This document shows, in pieces, positions 1 through 8,969 of a stretch of 32,119 nt of DNA. The stretch spans positions 1 to 32,119 of the forward strand of contig DXGC01000118.1 in assembly GCA_019114135.1 (NCBI GenBank), written 5' to 3'. This stretch comes from Candidatus Corynebacterium avicola. Its GTDB lineage: Bacteria > Actinomycetota > Actinomycetes > Mycobacteriales > Mycobacteriaceae. Both the position numbers and the translations under genes were made by a program. Under the pieces are notes generated by a model. That model was not told where the DNA came from. It saw only the letters and a list, made by a program, of their open reading frames with translations, and searched no databases. The first letter of the stretch is position 1. Every line of letters begins with the position of its first letter.

Positions 1-748
1 CGTAACCGAGCACCCGGACGCCCCCGGCGACCTCGTGCCTGCCGGCGAGGACCTCCTCGGCCAGTCGGGCGCTGCCCTCGTCGTCGAGGCAGACGACGAG
101 TGTGCCGCCCGGGACGATGCGTCCGGCGAAATCACCGAAGACCGTGCGGTAGGCCTCCTCGGTACCGAAGTAGTCGAGGTGGTCGGGCTCCACGTTGGTC
201 ACCACGGCGACCTCCGGGGTGTAGCTGAGGAAGGAGCCGTCGGACTCGTCGGCCTCGGCGACGAAGACATCGCCGGTGCCGTGGTGGGCGTTGGTGCCGG
301 CCCGGTTGAGCTGGCCACCGATGGCGAAGGACGGGTCGAGCCCTGCGGCCTGCAGGGCGACGACCGCCATCGAGGTGGTGGATGTCTTGCCGTGTGTGCC
401 GGCGAGCAGCAGGGCCCGTCGGTCGGACATAAGTTCAGCCAGGACGTCCGAGCGCCGCTGCAGCGGGATCCCCGCCTCGCGGGCGGCGACCAACTCCGGG
501 TTGTCCTGCGGGATGGCGGCGAAGGAGGTGACCACCACGTCCGGCAGCGGGCCGTCCGGCGTCCCGCCACGCAGGTTCTCGGCGCGGTGGCCGATCTCGA
601 CCTGTGCGCCGGCGGCGCGCAGGGCCATGACCACCCTGGACTCCTTCATGTCGGAGCCGGAGACGGTCACCCCTCGGTCCAGCAGGATGCGGGCGATGCC
701 GGACATGCCCGCGCCGCCGATACCGACCATGTGAACTCGCCTGCTCAT
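1..748 (-). CDS. murC: UDP-N-acetylmuramate--L-alanine ligase MurC (3' part missing)
   Basis: Cytoplasmic ATP-dependent ligase that adds L-Ala to UDP-MurNAc, the first step of the peptidoglycan stem peptide. The reading frame begins at an ATG (746-748) and stays open to the left edge, so about 249 N-terminal residues are seen. They include the Rossmann-type start [13 protein letters not shown] (residues 7-19), the Mur-ligase ATP loop GTHGKTST (about 117-124), then AEADESDGS and NVEPDHLDY, all typical of MurC. The stop of murG (TGA, 747-745) overlaps this start as ATGA, so the two are probably translationally coupled. This is the last dcw gene visible; ftsQ and ftsZ would normally follow beyond the edge. 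The identification is secure; only the C-terminal domain is unseen. Confidence 0.96.
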   Translation of the reverse strand, partial: MSRRVHMVGIGGAGMSGIARILLDRGVTVSGSDMKESRVVMALRAAGAQVEIGHRAENLRGGTPDGPLPDVVVTSFAAIPQDNPELVAAREAGIPLQRRSDVLAELMSDRRALLLAGTHGKTSTTSMAVVALQAAGLDPSFAIGGQLNRAGTNAHHGTGDVFVAEADESDGSFLSYTPEVAVVTNVEPDHLDYFGTEEAYRTVFGDFAGRIVPGGTLVVCLDDEGSARLAEEVLAGRHEVAGGVRVLGY

Positions 749-1851
749 TTCTTACCCTTCGCCGTCTCGATCACGATCTGTGCGATGCGCTGTGCGGCAT
801 CGCGGTGTCCGGCCTGGGCGGCGGACTCGCCGGCCGACTTCAGCCGCGCAGGGTCGCGCAGCACCGGGACGACCTCGCGGGCGACCCGGCGGTCGTCCAG
901 CTCGGCGTCCGGGACGATGAACCCTCCCCCGGCGTCGACCACGGGGCGGGCGTTGAGCTCCTGCTCACCGTTGCCGTGCGGCAGCGGGACGTAGACCGCG
1001 GGAAGTCCGCAGGCGGAGATCTCCGCCACGGTCATCGCGCCGGAGCGGCACAGGACCATGTCCGCTGCGGCCAGGGCCAGGTCCATCCGGTCGATGTAGG
1101 GCACGGCGACATAGGCCGGGGCGCCGGGGACCTGCTCGACCTCGAGGGAGTTCTTGCGTCCGTAGGCGTGCAGGACGCCGATGCCGGCATCCGCCAGTGT
1201 CTGGGATGCACTGCTGACAGCGGTGTTGATCGATGCCGCACCCTGGCTGCCCCCGGTGACCAGCAGGACCGGCGCGTCCTGGTCGAGACCGAAGAACTCG
1301 CGTGCCTCGGCACGCAGCGCCTCACGGTCGAGGTCCAGCAGGGACTGGCGGACCGGGATGCCGACGACCTCGGCCCCGAGTCCGGAGTCCGGGGTCGCCG
1401 ACAGGGCGCGGCCGCCGAGCCGCACGCCGAGCTTGTTGGACATGCCGGCCCGGGCGTTGGCCTCGTGGACGACCACGGGGATCCGCAGCGACTTCGCGGC
1501 CAGGTAGGCCGGCGCGGAGACGTAGCCGCCGAAACCGATGACGACGTCGGCCTTCAGGGACTTGAGCACCGCCCGCGTCTTCCGCAGTGCGTTGATGAGG
1601 CGGAACGGCAGGGTGAACAGGTCCTTGTTCACCTTGCGGGGCACCGGGACCGGAGGAATCAACTCGAGGTCGACGCCCCGCTCAGGCACCAGCCTGGTCT
1701 CCAGTCCGCGGGTGGTGCCGAGGGCGGTGATCCGGGCGTCCGGACGCTCCTGCCGCACCGCTTCGGCAACGGCGAGTGCCGGCTCGATGTGGCCGGCGGT
1801 TCCGCCGCCGGCGAGGACGACGGACAAACTCTGTCCCTTCTTGGGGGTCAC
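745..1851 (-). CDS. murG: UDP-GlcNAc:lipid I N-acetylglucosaminyltransferase MurG
   Basis: Transfers GlcNAc from UDP-GlcNAc to lipid I, giving lipid II on the inner face of the membrane. The 368-residue product has the usual length. It carries the GT28 N-terminal glycine loop GGGTAGH (15-21), a [14 protein letters not shown] segment, the C-domain donor-site loop TGGSQGA and the [10 protein letters not shown] motif. The start is GTG at 1851-1849, seven bases past the ftsW stop, with an AGAAGG ribosome site lying inside the end of ftsW. The gene ends in a four-base ATGA overlap with murC. Order ftsW-murG-murC is the standard dcw order. Nothing is abnormal. Confidence 0.97.
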   Translation of the reverse strand: MTPKKGQSLSVVLAGGGTAGHIEPALAVAEAVRQERPDARITALGTTRGLETRLVPERGVDLELIPPVPVPRKVNKDLFTLPFRLINALRKTRAVLKSLKADVVIGFGGYVSAPAYLAAKSLRIPVVVHEANARAGMSNKLGVRLGGRALSATPDSGLGAEVVGIPVRQSLLDLDREALRAEAREFFGLDQDAPVLLVTGGSQGAASINTAVSSASQTLADAGIGVLHAYGRKNSLEVEQVPGAPAYVAVPYIDRMDLALAAADMVLCRSGAMTVAEISACGLPAVYVPLPHGNGEQELNARPVVDAGGGFIVPDAELDDRRVAREVVPVLRDPARLKSAGESAAQAGHRDAAQRIAQIVIETAKGKK

Positions 1852-1857
1852 CGTGTT

Positions 1858-3330
1858 CTACCTTCTCCTGTGTCGCTGGTTGTCGTAGCTGCGCCGCCTG
1901 CGCGGCGGTGGCACCGCTTCGCGGGCGCCCCTCCCCCGGGTTCCCCGCGGGGTGGCCGAGGACCGCTCCCGTTCCCGGACCGGCTCGCGTCGTCGGGTCA
2001 CAGGTTCACCGTACCGTCTGGGCTGCTCCCGGACGCGCTCCCGCTGCTGCTGCCCGGGGGTGTAGGGCCTGGGCTCGCTGAGGAAGAGCAGCCGGTCGAT
2101 CAGCGGCCGTCCCTCGTGCTGCATCGACGAGATCGTCTTGGGCTCGTGCCTGGCGATGCTGGCCAGCAGACCCAGGGAGGCCAGGGTCACGACCGCGGAG
2201 GAACCACCGGCCGAGATCAGCGGCAGCTGCACACCGGTCATCGGGAACAGACCGACGACGTAGCCCATGTTGTAGAAGGCCTGGATCACGATACCCATGG
2301 TCAGGGCGGCGGCGAGCAGGCGGAGGAAGGGATCGGCCTGGGCCATGGCGGTCCGCAGGCCGAACCAGGCCAGCAGGCCGAAGAGAAGCACGACCAGTCC
2401 CGCGCCGACCAGGCCGAGTTCCTCGCCGATGATGGCGAAGACGAAGTCGTTGGCGGCCTCCGGAAGGTAGTACTTCGCCCGGGACTGGCCCAGACCGTGT
2501 CCGATCAGGCCACCGTCGGCCAGCGAGAAGATGCCCTGCTTCGACTGGTAGGACGCCCCGCGTGAGGTGGCGTCGGAGAAGGTCAGGGTGAAGGTCTCGT
2601 ACCAGGAGCTGAAGCGTGAGCTGCGGAAGGAGTGGGCGAGACTGAGCAGACCGGCACCGGCGACGCCCACCAGGCCGATGGCGCCCAGCATGAACCCGTT
2701 CGCACCGGCGAAGAAGATCAGGGCGAGCATCACCGAGCCCAGGGACAGCATCATGCCCAGGTCGTTCTGCAGGATCACCAGGCCGACGAACACACCGGAG
2801 ACGATGACGAAGGGGGCCAGAACCGCGCTGGCCGAGGTGTGGGTCCGGGACCGCGCCGCGATGACGGCCGAGCCCCACACCGCGATGGCGAACTTGGCGA
2901 TCTCCGAGGGCTGGATACCGACACCGCCGATACGGATCCACGAGTTCGAACCCACCTCGGTACCACCGACACCGATGCCCGGGATGAGCACCAGGATCAG
3001 CAGGATGAAGGCACCGAGCAGGAGAAATGGCGAGGACCGGCGCACGGTGTCGGGGCGGACCCGCAGACAGACCCACATGGCCACCAGGCCGGCGGCGACC
3101 ACCAGGGCCTGCTTGAGGAACTCGGTGAAGACGGAGATGCCCTCGGCGTCGACGCTCTGGGTGTTGGTGACCATCGAGGAGGACAGCACCATCGTCAGAC
3201 CGATGAACACGAGGATGACGGTGACCGTCATGATCACCTTGTAGTTGAGCTGCGGGCTGGCCATCACGCGACGGAACTTGTCCCGCAGGCCCTCCCAGGG
3301 CGACTCCTCCGACCGGGCTTGGGTACTCAC
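1858..3330 (-). CDS. ftsW: Septal peptidoglycan glycosyltransferase FtsW (SEDS family)
   Basis: Polytopic SEDS polymerase that works with FtsI to make septal peptidoglycan from lipid II. I place the start at GTG 3330-3328 (490 residues) rather than at an earlier in-frame codon. It forms a GTGA overlap with the murD stop and is preceded by AAGGAGG (3346-3340) with nine bases between. The membrane part (about residues 30-410) has many hydrophobic helices and the SEDS signatures LIGHGLGQSRAKYYLPEA and NDFVFAIIGEELG. After the last helix comes a cytoplasmic tail of about 75 residues extremely rich in Arg (RRREPVRERERS, RRRRSYDNQRHRRR). Corynebacterineae FtsW tails are longer than the E. coli one; whether this basic tail binds other divisome proteins is inference. 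Confidence 0.95.
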   Translation of the reverse strand: MSTQARSEESPWEGLRDKFRRVMASPQLNYKVIMTVTVILVFIGLTMVLSSSMVTNTQSVDAEGISVFTEFLKQALVVAAGLVAMWVCLRVRPDTVRRSSPFLLLGAFILLILVLIPGIGVGGTEVGSNSWIRIGGVGIQPSEIAKFAIAVWGSAVIAARSRTHTSASAVLAPFVIVSGVFVGLVILQNDLGMMLSLGSVMLALIFFAGANGFMLGAIGLVGVAGAGLLSLAHSFRSSRFSSWYETFTLTFSDATSRGASYQSKQGIFSLADGGLIGHGLGQSRAKYYLPEAANDFVFAIIGEELGLVGAGLVVLLFGLLAWFGLRTAMAQADPFLRLLAAALTMGIVIQAFYNMGYVVGLFPMTGVQLPLISAGGSSAVVTLASLGLLASIARHEPKTISSMQHEGRPLIDRLLFLSEPRPYTPGQQQRERVREQPRRYGEPVTRRREPVRERERSSATPRGTRGRGAREAVPPPRRRRSYDNQRHRRR

Positions 3331-4772
3331 CTCTCGTCGCCTCCTTCCGTGTCGGTGGCACACGCCGCGGCGGCGAAGAGGTCACCGCGTTGCGACATGC
3401 CACGGTACATGTCCAGGGAGGCCGCTGCCGGGGCGAGGACGACCGCGTCGCCGGGCCGGGCGTGACCCCGCGCGGCCTCGACGGCGAGGCGCATCGCGTC
3501 CTCCGGGTCGGTCGAGTCGACCACCGTGACCGGGACGTCAGGGGCACCGTCGGCGAGGGACTCGGCGATGATGCCGCGGTCGACGCCGAGCAGGACCGCG
3601 GCCCGCAGTGTCGGGGCCACGGCCTTGACCAGGTCGTCGACCTCCGCGCCCTTGAGCTGGCCACCGGCGACCCACACGACACCCTCCATCCCCTGCAGGG
3701 CGGCGAGGGCGGCGTGCGGGTTGGTGGCCTTGGAGTTGTCGATCCAGCGCACCCCGTCGGTCTCGGCGACGGTCTGGCCGCGGTGGGCCTGCACCGTGAA
3801 GGAGGACAGGGCCGAGGCCACGGACCCCGCGGCGACGCCGGCCGACCGTGCCAGTGCGGCGGCCGCCGCGGCATCGGCGACACCGGCGGGGCCGGGCGGT
3901 GAGATGCCCCCGGCGCTGCCGAGGTCGGTGACCGAGCCGGTGGTCGTGTCGAGGTCGACGAGTCGGCCGTCGCGCACCCCGGTGACTCGGAGCAGGTCCG
4001 GGCAGACGGTGGGGTCGACGTCGGCGGGGTCGCCCACGGTGTAGGCCCACCGACCGCCGGTGGCCCGGGACGTGACCTCGGGGTCGTCGGCGGCCAGGAC
4101 GGCGACGTCACCGGTCAGGACGCGCAGCTTGTCGGCGGCGTAGTTGTCGAAGGAGCCGTGCCAGTCGAGATGGTCCTCGGCGAGGTTGAGCACGCAGCCG
4201 GCGTCCGGTGCGAAGCCCGGGGCCCAGTGCAACTGGAAGCTCGAGACCTCGGCGGAGAGCATCTCCACCGGCGGGTCGGCCAGCAGGGCCTCCCCGGGCG
4301 GGGTGCCGATGTTGCCGACGGCGAGGGTGGACCGGCCGTCGGCGGTGAGGATCGCCTCCAGCATGGCGGTCGTGGTGGTCTTTCCGTTGGTGCCGGTGAC
4401 CGCCAACCAGGTGCGCGGCGCGCCGAACAGACCGGCCTGGTCGGCCAGCCAGGCCGCCTCGATGTCACCGATGACCGTGACACCGGCGTCGGCGGCGGCC
4501 ACGAGGACCGCGCTGTCGGGACGCCATCCCGGGGAGGTCACCACGAGGTCGAAGGTCTCCAGGAAGCCGTCGGCGCAGGCCTGGTCGGTGGAGGCCAGCG
4601 TTGCACCGGTCTCCCCCGCCAGGCGGCCGCCGGCCTCGGCGTTGTCGTCGACCACGGTCACCGTGGCGTCCAACGCCGCCAGCATCCGTGCGACGCCGGT
4701 ACCGGCGACACCGGCGCCGGCGACGACGACCCGCCCGCCGCGCAGGGCGTCCACCAGAGTCTTAGCGTTCAC
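3327..4772 (-). CDS. murD: UDP-N-acetylmuramoylalanine--D-glutamate ligase MurD
   Basis: Adds D-Glu to UDP-MurNAc-L-Ala in the cytoplasm. The 481-residue protein has the N-terminal nucleotide-binding fold (VVVAGAGVAGTGVARML, about 15-31), the ATP loop GTNGKTT (127-133), the metal/carbamate region SSFQLHW, LNLAEDHLDWH and the C-terminal signature WIDNSKATNPHAA. The start is GTG at 4772-4770 with GAGG seven bases upstream; a 31-base spacer separates it from mraY. It ends in a GTGA overlap with ftsW. Its length is somewhat above the E. coli protein (438) but in the range of actinobacterial MurD. Confidence 0.96.
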   Translation of the reverse strand: MNAKTLVDALRGGRVVVAGAGVAGTGVARMLAALDATVTVVDDNAEAGGRLAGETGATLASTDQACADGFLETFDLVVTSPGWRPDSAVLVAAADAGVTVIGDIEAAWLADQAGLFGAPRTWLAVTGTNGKTTTTAMLEAILTADGRSTLAVGNIGTPPGEALLADPPVEMLSAEVSSFQLHWAPGFAPDAGCVLNLAEDHLDWHGSFDNYAADKLRVLTGDVAVLAADDPEVTSRATGGRWAYTVGDPADVDPTVCPDLLRVTGVRDGRLVDLDTTTGSVTDLGSAGGISPPGPAGVADAAAAAALARSAGVAAGSVASALSSFTVQAHRGQTVAETDGVRWIDNSKATNPHAALAALQGMEGVVWVAGGQLKGAEVDDLVKAVAPTLRAAVLLGVDRGIIAESLADGAPDVPVTVVDSTDPEDAMRLAVEAARGHARPGDAVVLAPAAASLDMYRGMSQRGDLFAAAACATDTEGGDER

Positions 4773-4803
4773 CTCTGCACCTCATCCCTTCCGGCGTCAC
4801 CTG

Positions 4804-5904
4804 TCACAGGGACGCACTACTGAGCCATTCACTGTAGAAGATCGCCACGCCGACGACGGCGAACAACGCCGAGAGCAACCAGAAACGGATCGTCACGGTG
4901 GTCTCGGCCCATCCACCGGCCTCGAAGTGGTGGTGGAAGGGCGCCATGCGGAAGACGCGCCGTCCGGTGCTCTTGAAGGAGACCACCTGGATGACCACGC
5001 TGGCGGCCTCCATGACGAAGAGCAGTCCGACGATGATCATCAGCAGCTCGGTCCGGGAGGCGATGGACAGACCGGCGACGAGGCCGCCCAGGGCCAGGGA
5101 GCCGGTGTCGCCCATGAAAATCTTCGCCGGTGCGGCGTTCCACCACAGGAAGCCGACACAGGCGCCGAGGCCGGCGGCGGCGAGCATGGCCAGGTCCAGC
5201 GGGTCGCGGACGGCGTAGCAGCCGGGCTCCGCGCCGACGCCGCAGGAGTTGCGGAACTGCCAGAAGGTGATCGCCACGTAGGCGGTCAACACCATGGCGG
5301 TGACGCCGGAGGCCAGGCCGTCCAGACCGTCGGTGAGGTTCACCGCGTTCGACCAGGCGGAGATCACCAGGTAGATGAAGACCAGGAAGATGATCGTGCC
5401 GATGACCGCCCCACCCACGGCGAGGTCGATGGTGTTGATGTCGCGGGTGAAGGAGAGGTTCGTGGAGGCCGGGGTGAGTCCTTCGTCGTCCGGGAACTGC
5501 AGGATCAGGAAGCCGAAGACCAGGGCGGTCACCAGCTGGCCGGCCAGCTTCGCCTTGGCGTTGAGGCCCAGGTTGCGTCCCTTGAAGACCTTGATGAAGT
5601 CATCGGCGAAGCCCAGCAGACCGAGCGCCAGGGTCAGCCCGAGCACCAGCCATCCGGAGGCCCCGGGGCCGCTGCCGTTGAAGATCAGTCCGGACAGCAC
5701 CGAGACGACGTAGCCGACGGCGATGCCGGCGAGGATGGCGATGCCGCCCATCGTCGGGGTACCGCGCTTGCGCAGGTGCGACTTCAGGCCTTCCTCGCGG
5801 ATCTCCTGGCCGATGCCTTCGGCGGAGAACCGTCGGATCAACACCGGCGTGAGGAAGATGGAGACGAAGAACGCCACAAGTGCGGCGACGATGATCTGTG
5901 TCAT
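4804..5904 (-). CDS. mraY: Phospho-N-acetylmuramoyl-pentapeptide transferase MraY
   Basis: Integral membrane enzyme that couples UDP-MurNAc-pentapeptide to undecaprenyl phosphate, forming lipid I. The 366-residue product has the expected size and about ten membrane helices. The catalytic motifs are in place: [11 protein letters not shown] (44-54), the aspartate pair in FADDFIKV (99-106), [13 protein letters not shown] (186-198), [10 protein letters not shown] and the HHHFE motif near residue 325. The ATG start (5904-5902) has AGGA six bases upstream, and 21 bases separate it from the murF stop. The position between murF and murD is the classical one. Confidence 0.97.
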   Translation of the reverse strand: MTQIIVAALVAFFVSIFLTPVLIRRFSAEGIGQEIREEGLKSHLRKRGTPTMGGIAILAGIAVGYVVSVLSGLIFNGSGPGASGWLVLGLTLALGLLGFADDFIKVFKGRNLGLNAKAKLAGQLVTALVFGFLILQFPDDEGLTPASTNLSFTRDINTIDLAVGGAVIGTIIFLVFIYLVISAWSNAVNLTDGLDGLASGVTAMVLTAYVAITFWQFRNSCGVGAEPGCYAVRDPLDLAMLAAAGLGACVGFLWWNAAPAKIFMGDTGSLALGGLVAGLSIASRTELLMIIVGLLFVMEAASVVIQVVSFKSTGRRVFRMAPFHHHFEAGGWAETTVTIRFWLLSALFAVVGVAIFYSEWLSSASL

Positions 5905-5925
5905 GACTGTTCCTGATTTTCCCGT

Positions 5926-7425
5926 CTAGTTCTTCTCTTCACCGGCCAGCAGACCGGAGGCGACCCGCCACAGTCCGTCGGCGTAGGACGCCTTGACCAG
6001 CACCACGTCATCGGAGCCGGCATTCAGGTCGAGGACGTTGATCGCACCGTCGGTGTTGTCGACGTGGAGGACGTCGAGTCCCTGTTCCTCGGCGGAGGAC
6101 ACCAGGGCCGACTGGTTGACGCCGTTGCCGACGACCACGACGTGGTCGATACGACGCTGGCCGAGCACCTCGCCCAGGGCGATGTGCTCGTCCCGGCCGT
6201 CGTCGCCGAGCTCGCCCATCTGGCCGAGGACGGCCCAGCTCTCGGCATCGGGGCGTCCCGCGGCGGTGTAGGCCAGGGCGTCGACACCTGCGCGCATCGA
6301 GTCGGGGTTGGCGTTGTAGGAGTCGTTGATCACGGTCAGTCCGTCGGCGCGGGTGCGCACGTCCATGCGGTTCTCGCTGGCGGCGACATGCTCCGACAGG
6401 GCCGCGGCGACGGTGGCGGCGTCCAGGCCGCACTCCATACCGACCGCGGCGGCGGCCAGCGCGTTGGAGACCTGGTGGGCGCCGAAGACGCCGAGGTTCA
6501 CCTTCACCGGCTCCCCGTGCGGGTGGTGCATGGTGAAGGACGCCCGCGCGACCTCGTCGAGCGAGATGTCGGTGGCGAAGTAGTCGGCCACATCCTGGCC
6601 GCCCTGCGTCGAGAAGCGGACGATGCGCGCCTCGGTACGGGACGCCATGGCGGCGACGGCGTCGTCGTCGGCGTTGAGCACGGCCAGGCCGCCGTGGGCG
6701 GCGTCCGGGAGCGCCTCGACCAGCTCGCCCTTCGCCTTGGCGATGGCTTCGCGGGAGCCGAACTCCCCGAGGTGGGCGGTACCGACGTTGAGCACCACAC
6801 CCACCGAGGGCGGGGCGATACGTGCCAGGTGGGCGATGTGCCCCTGGCCGCGCGCGGACATCTCCGCCACGAGGTAGCGGGTGTCCCGGTCGGCCTTCAG
6901 GGCGATGTAGGGGTGCCCGATCTCGTTGTTGAAGCTCCCCGGGGGCGCGACGGTCTCGCCGCCGCGGGAGAGCACCGCGCCCAGGAGGTCCTTGGTGGAG
7001 GTCTTGCCGGCGGAACCGGTGACCCCGACGACGGTCATGCCTTCCTCGGCGACCAGGGTGTCGGTGTTGTACCGGGCCAGCCGGCCGATCGCGGTGAGCA
7101 CACGCTCGGCCGCACCGTCCGGGTCGTTCTCCAGGTAGGCGGCGTTGCGCTGGGACTCTTCCTCTTCTTCCGGCGCAGGGCACAGCAGGACCGGCTGACC
7201 GACCGGACGCCCGGCCAGCACCAGTGCGGCACCGTCCTCGAGGGCTCCGGCGATGAAGTCGTGGCCGTCGACGCGTGCACCGGGCAGCGCCATGAAGAGG
7301 CTCCCCGGCGTGATGCGGCGGGAGTCGAACTCGACGGGACCGGTGACCAGGACGTCGTCCTTGCTGCCGTCGACGAGTCCGCCACCGGTGACTGCGGCGA
7401 TCTGGCCGCTCGTCATCTCAATCAT
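5926..7425 (-). CDS. murF: UDP-MurNAc-tripeptide--D-Ala-D-Ala ligase MurF
   Basis: Adds the D-Ala-D-Ala dipeptide to the UDP-MurNAc tripeptide. It is 499 residues with the ATP loop GSAGKTST (137-144), VVLNVGTAHLGEFGS and VINDSYNANPDSM, all MurF signatures. The ATG start (7425-7423) overlaps the murE stop as ATGA. An odd feature is an acidic run EEEEES (86-91) followed by a short insertion-like stretch (QRNAAYLENDPDG) between the N-terminal and central domains. It is probably a surface loop and I infer no function for it. A second ATG three codons in could also serve as start. Confidence 0.96.
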   Translation of the reverse strand: MIEMTSGQIAAVTGGGLVDGSKDDVLVTGPVEFDSRRITPGSLFMALPGARVDGHDFIAGALEDGAALVLAGRPVGQPVLLCPAPEEEEESQRNAAYLENDPDGAAERVLTAIGRLARYNTDTLVAEEGMTVVGVTGSAGKTSTKDLLGAVLSRGGETVAPPGSFNNEIGHPYIALKADRDTRYLVAEMSARGQGHIAHLARIAPPSVGVVLNVGTAHLGEFGSREAIAKAKGELVEALPDAAHGGLAVLNADDDAVAAMASRTEARIVRFSTQGGQDVADYFATDISLDEVARASFTMHHPHGEPVKVNLGVFGAHQVSNALAAAAVGMECGLDAATVAAALSEHVAASENRMDVRTRADGLTVINDSYNANPDSMRAGVDALAYTAAGRPDAESWAVLGQMGELGDDGRDEHIALGEVLGQRRIDHVVVVGNGVNQSALVSSAEEQGLDVLHVDNTDGAINVLDLNAGSDDVVLVKASYADGLWRVASGLLAGEEKN

Positions 7426-8969
7426 CGTTTCGCATCCTGTCTCTGCTCTATCGCTCGGGTGAGTTCTTGAACGTCGTCGAAGCCGATGACGGTGTCACCG
7501 ACGATCTGTCCGGTCTCGTGTCCCTTTCCGGCCACTATGACGATATCGCCTCGACCGGCCCACGACACTGCAGCCCTGATCGCCTCGGCCCTGTCACCGA
7601 TCTCACGGACCTCGACCGGTGGGCCGCCGCGTCCGGTGCGGGTTTCGGCACCCCGTCGTGTCCCGTCGAGGACCTGACCCCGGATGGTGGCCGGGTCCTC
7701 GTCACGGGGGTTGTCGTCGGTGACGATCACCAGGTCGGCGCGTTCCGCCGCCGCCTCACCCATGAGGGGACGCTTCTCGTGGTCGCGGTTGCCTCCGGCG
7801 CCCAGGACCACGGCGACCCGGCCGCCCTCGCCGACGAGATCGCGCTGACGCACGAGGGTGTCGAGCGCGGCGGCGACGGCGGCGGGCTTGTGGGCGTAGT
7901 CGACGAGGGCCATGAAGTCCTGTGCCGTGCCGTCGAGGGTGACCGGCTGCATCCGTCCGGGGACGCGGACGTCCACCAGTCGCGGTGCGACGGTGGCGGG
8001 GTCCTCCCCCGCTGCGGTGGCGCAGGCCAGAGCCACGGTGGCGTTGGCGACGTTGAACGCACCCGGAAGTGCGACGTCGACGTCGAGACTGGTTCCGTCC
8101 CGGTCGAGGACGATGTGCTGGACACCGTCGGTGCCGACAGTCACCTCGTCCACCTGCCAGATGGCGTCAGCTCCGTCCCTGGTCGCGACGGTGACCGGTG
8201 CGTCGAGTCCGTCGGCGAGGCGGCGTCCCCAGTCGTCATCGATGTTGACCACCGCGGTCGGCAGTGGTCCGCCGGGATCCTGCGGCGTGGTGAACAGCAG
8301 CGACTTGGCCTCGAAGTAGTCCTCCATCGTCGGGTGGAAGTCGAGGTGGTCCTGGCTGAGGTTGGTGAAGGCGGCGACATCGAAGTCGACACCACCGACC
8401 CGACCGAGCACCAGGGCGTGCGAGGAGACCTCCATGACCACGTGGGTGACGCCCTCGTCCCGCATCCGGGCGAAGAGGCCCTGGAGGGTAGGTGCCTCCG
8501 GGGTGGTCAGCGAGGTCGGGACCGGGCGCCCGTTGATGCGGGTGCCCGTGGTGCCGATCAGGCCCACGGAGTGGTCGACTAGTAGGGACTGCTCGATCAT
8601 GTAGGACGTGGTCGTCTTCCCGGAGGTCCCGGTCACGCCTATGACGGTCATCGACCGGGAGGGGTGGCCGTGGATCTCAGCGGAGACCGGGCCCAGCCAG
8701 GACCGCGCGTCGTCGACGACGAGGACCGGGACCGTGGCGTCCTCGAGGACCTCCAGTCCCTCCTCGTCGGTGAGGACGCAGGAACCTGCGGACTGGTCGG
8801 CGTAGCTCGCGCCGTGGGCGCGGGTACCGGGGACGGCCATGAACATCCCGCCGGTCTCGACGGAGCGGGCGTCGATGGAGGCGGAGTCGACGGTGAGGTC
8901 GGCTGCGTCTCCGACGATGCGGCCACCGGTGAGCGTGGCGAGGTCGGAGAGGGTCGGCTTCGGGGACAT
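7422..8969 (-). CDS. murE: UDP-MurNAc-dipeptide--meso-diaminopimelate ligase MurE
   Basis: Adds the third residue of the stem peptide. I take the start at ATG 8969-8967 (515 residues), because it overlaps the ftsI stop by one base (TGATG) and has GGAGG seven bases upstream. A longer in-frame extension would run into ftsI coding sequence. Visible motifs are the ATP loop GTSGKTT (114-120), FTNLSQDHLDFH (201-212) with the carbamylated-lysine region EAKSLLF around residue 222, DYAHKP (357-362) and DNPR (419-422). In this family the DNPR motif marks enzymes that add meso-diaminopimelate rather than lysine, which agrees with a corynebacterial cell wall. Confidence 0.96.
   Translation of the reverse strand: MSPKPTLSDLATLTGGRIVGDAADLTVDSASIDARSVETGGMFMAVPGTRAHGASYADQSAGSCVLTDEEGLEVLEDATVPVLVVDDARSWLGPVSAEIHGHPSRSMTVIGVTGTSGKTTTSYMIEQSLLVDHSVGLIGTTGTRINGRPVPTSLTTPEAPTLQGLFARMRDEGVTHVVMEVSSHALVLGRVGGVDFDVAAFTNLSQDHLDFHPTMEDYFEAKSLLFTTPQDPGGPLPTAVVNIDDDWGRRLADGLDAPVTVATRDGADAIWQVDEVTVGTDGVQHIVLDRDGTSLDVDVALPGAFNVANATVALACATAAGEDPATVAPRLVDVRVPGRMQPVTLDGTAQDFMALVDYAHKPAAVAAALDTLVRQRDLVGEGGRVAVVLGAGGNRDHEKRPLMGEAAAERADLVIVTDDNPRDEDPATIRGQVLDGTRRGAETRTGRGGPPVEVREIGDRAEAIRAAVSWAGRGDIVIVAGKGHETGQIVGDTVIGFDDVQELTRAIEQRQDAKR

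Noticed and set aside
805..2565. Very long open frames on the plus strand opposite murG/ftsW (also 4144-5916, 6064-7470, 9383-11191 and others)
   Set aside because: They are antisense to well-identified genes, rich in Arg/Gly/His/Asp as expected from reversed high-GC codons, lack family motifs and supported starts, and are compositional shadows.
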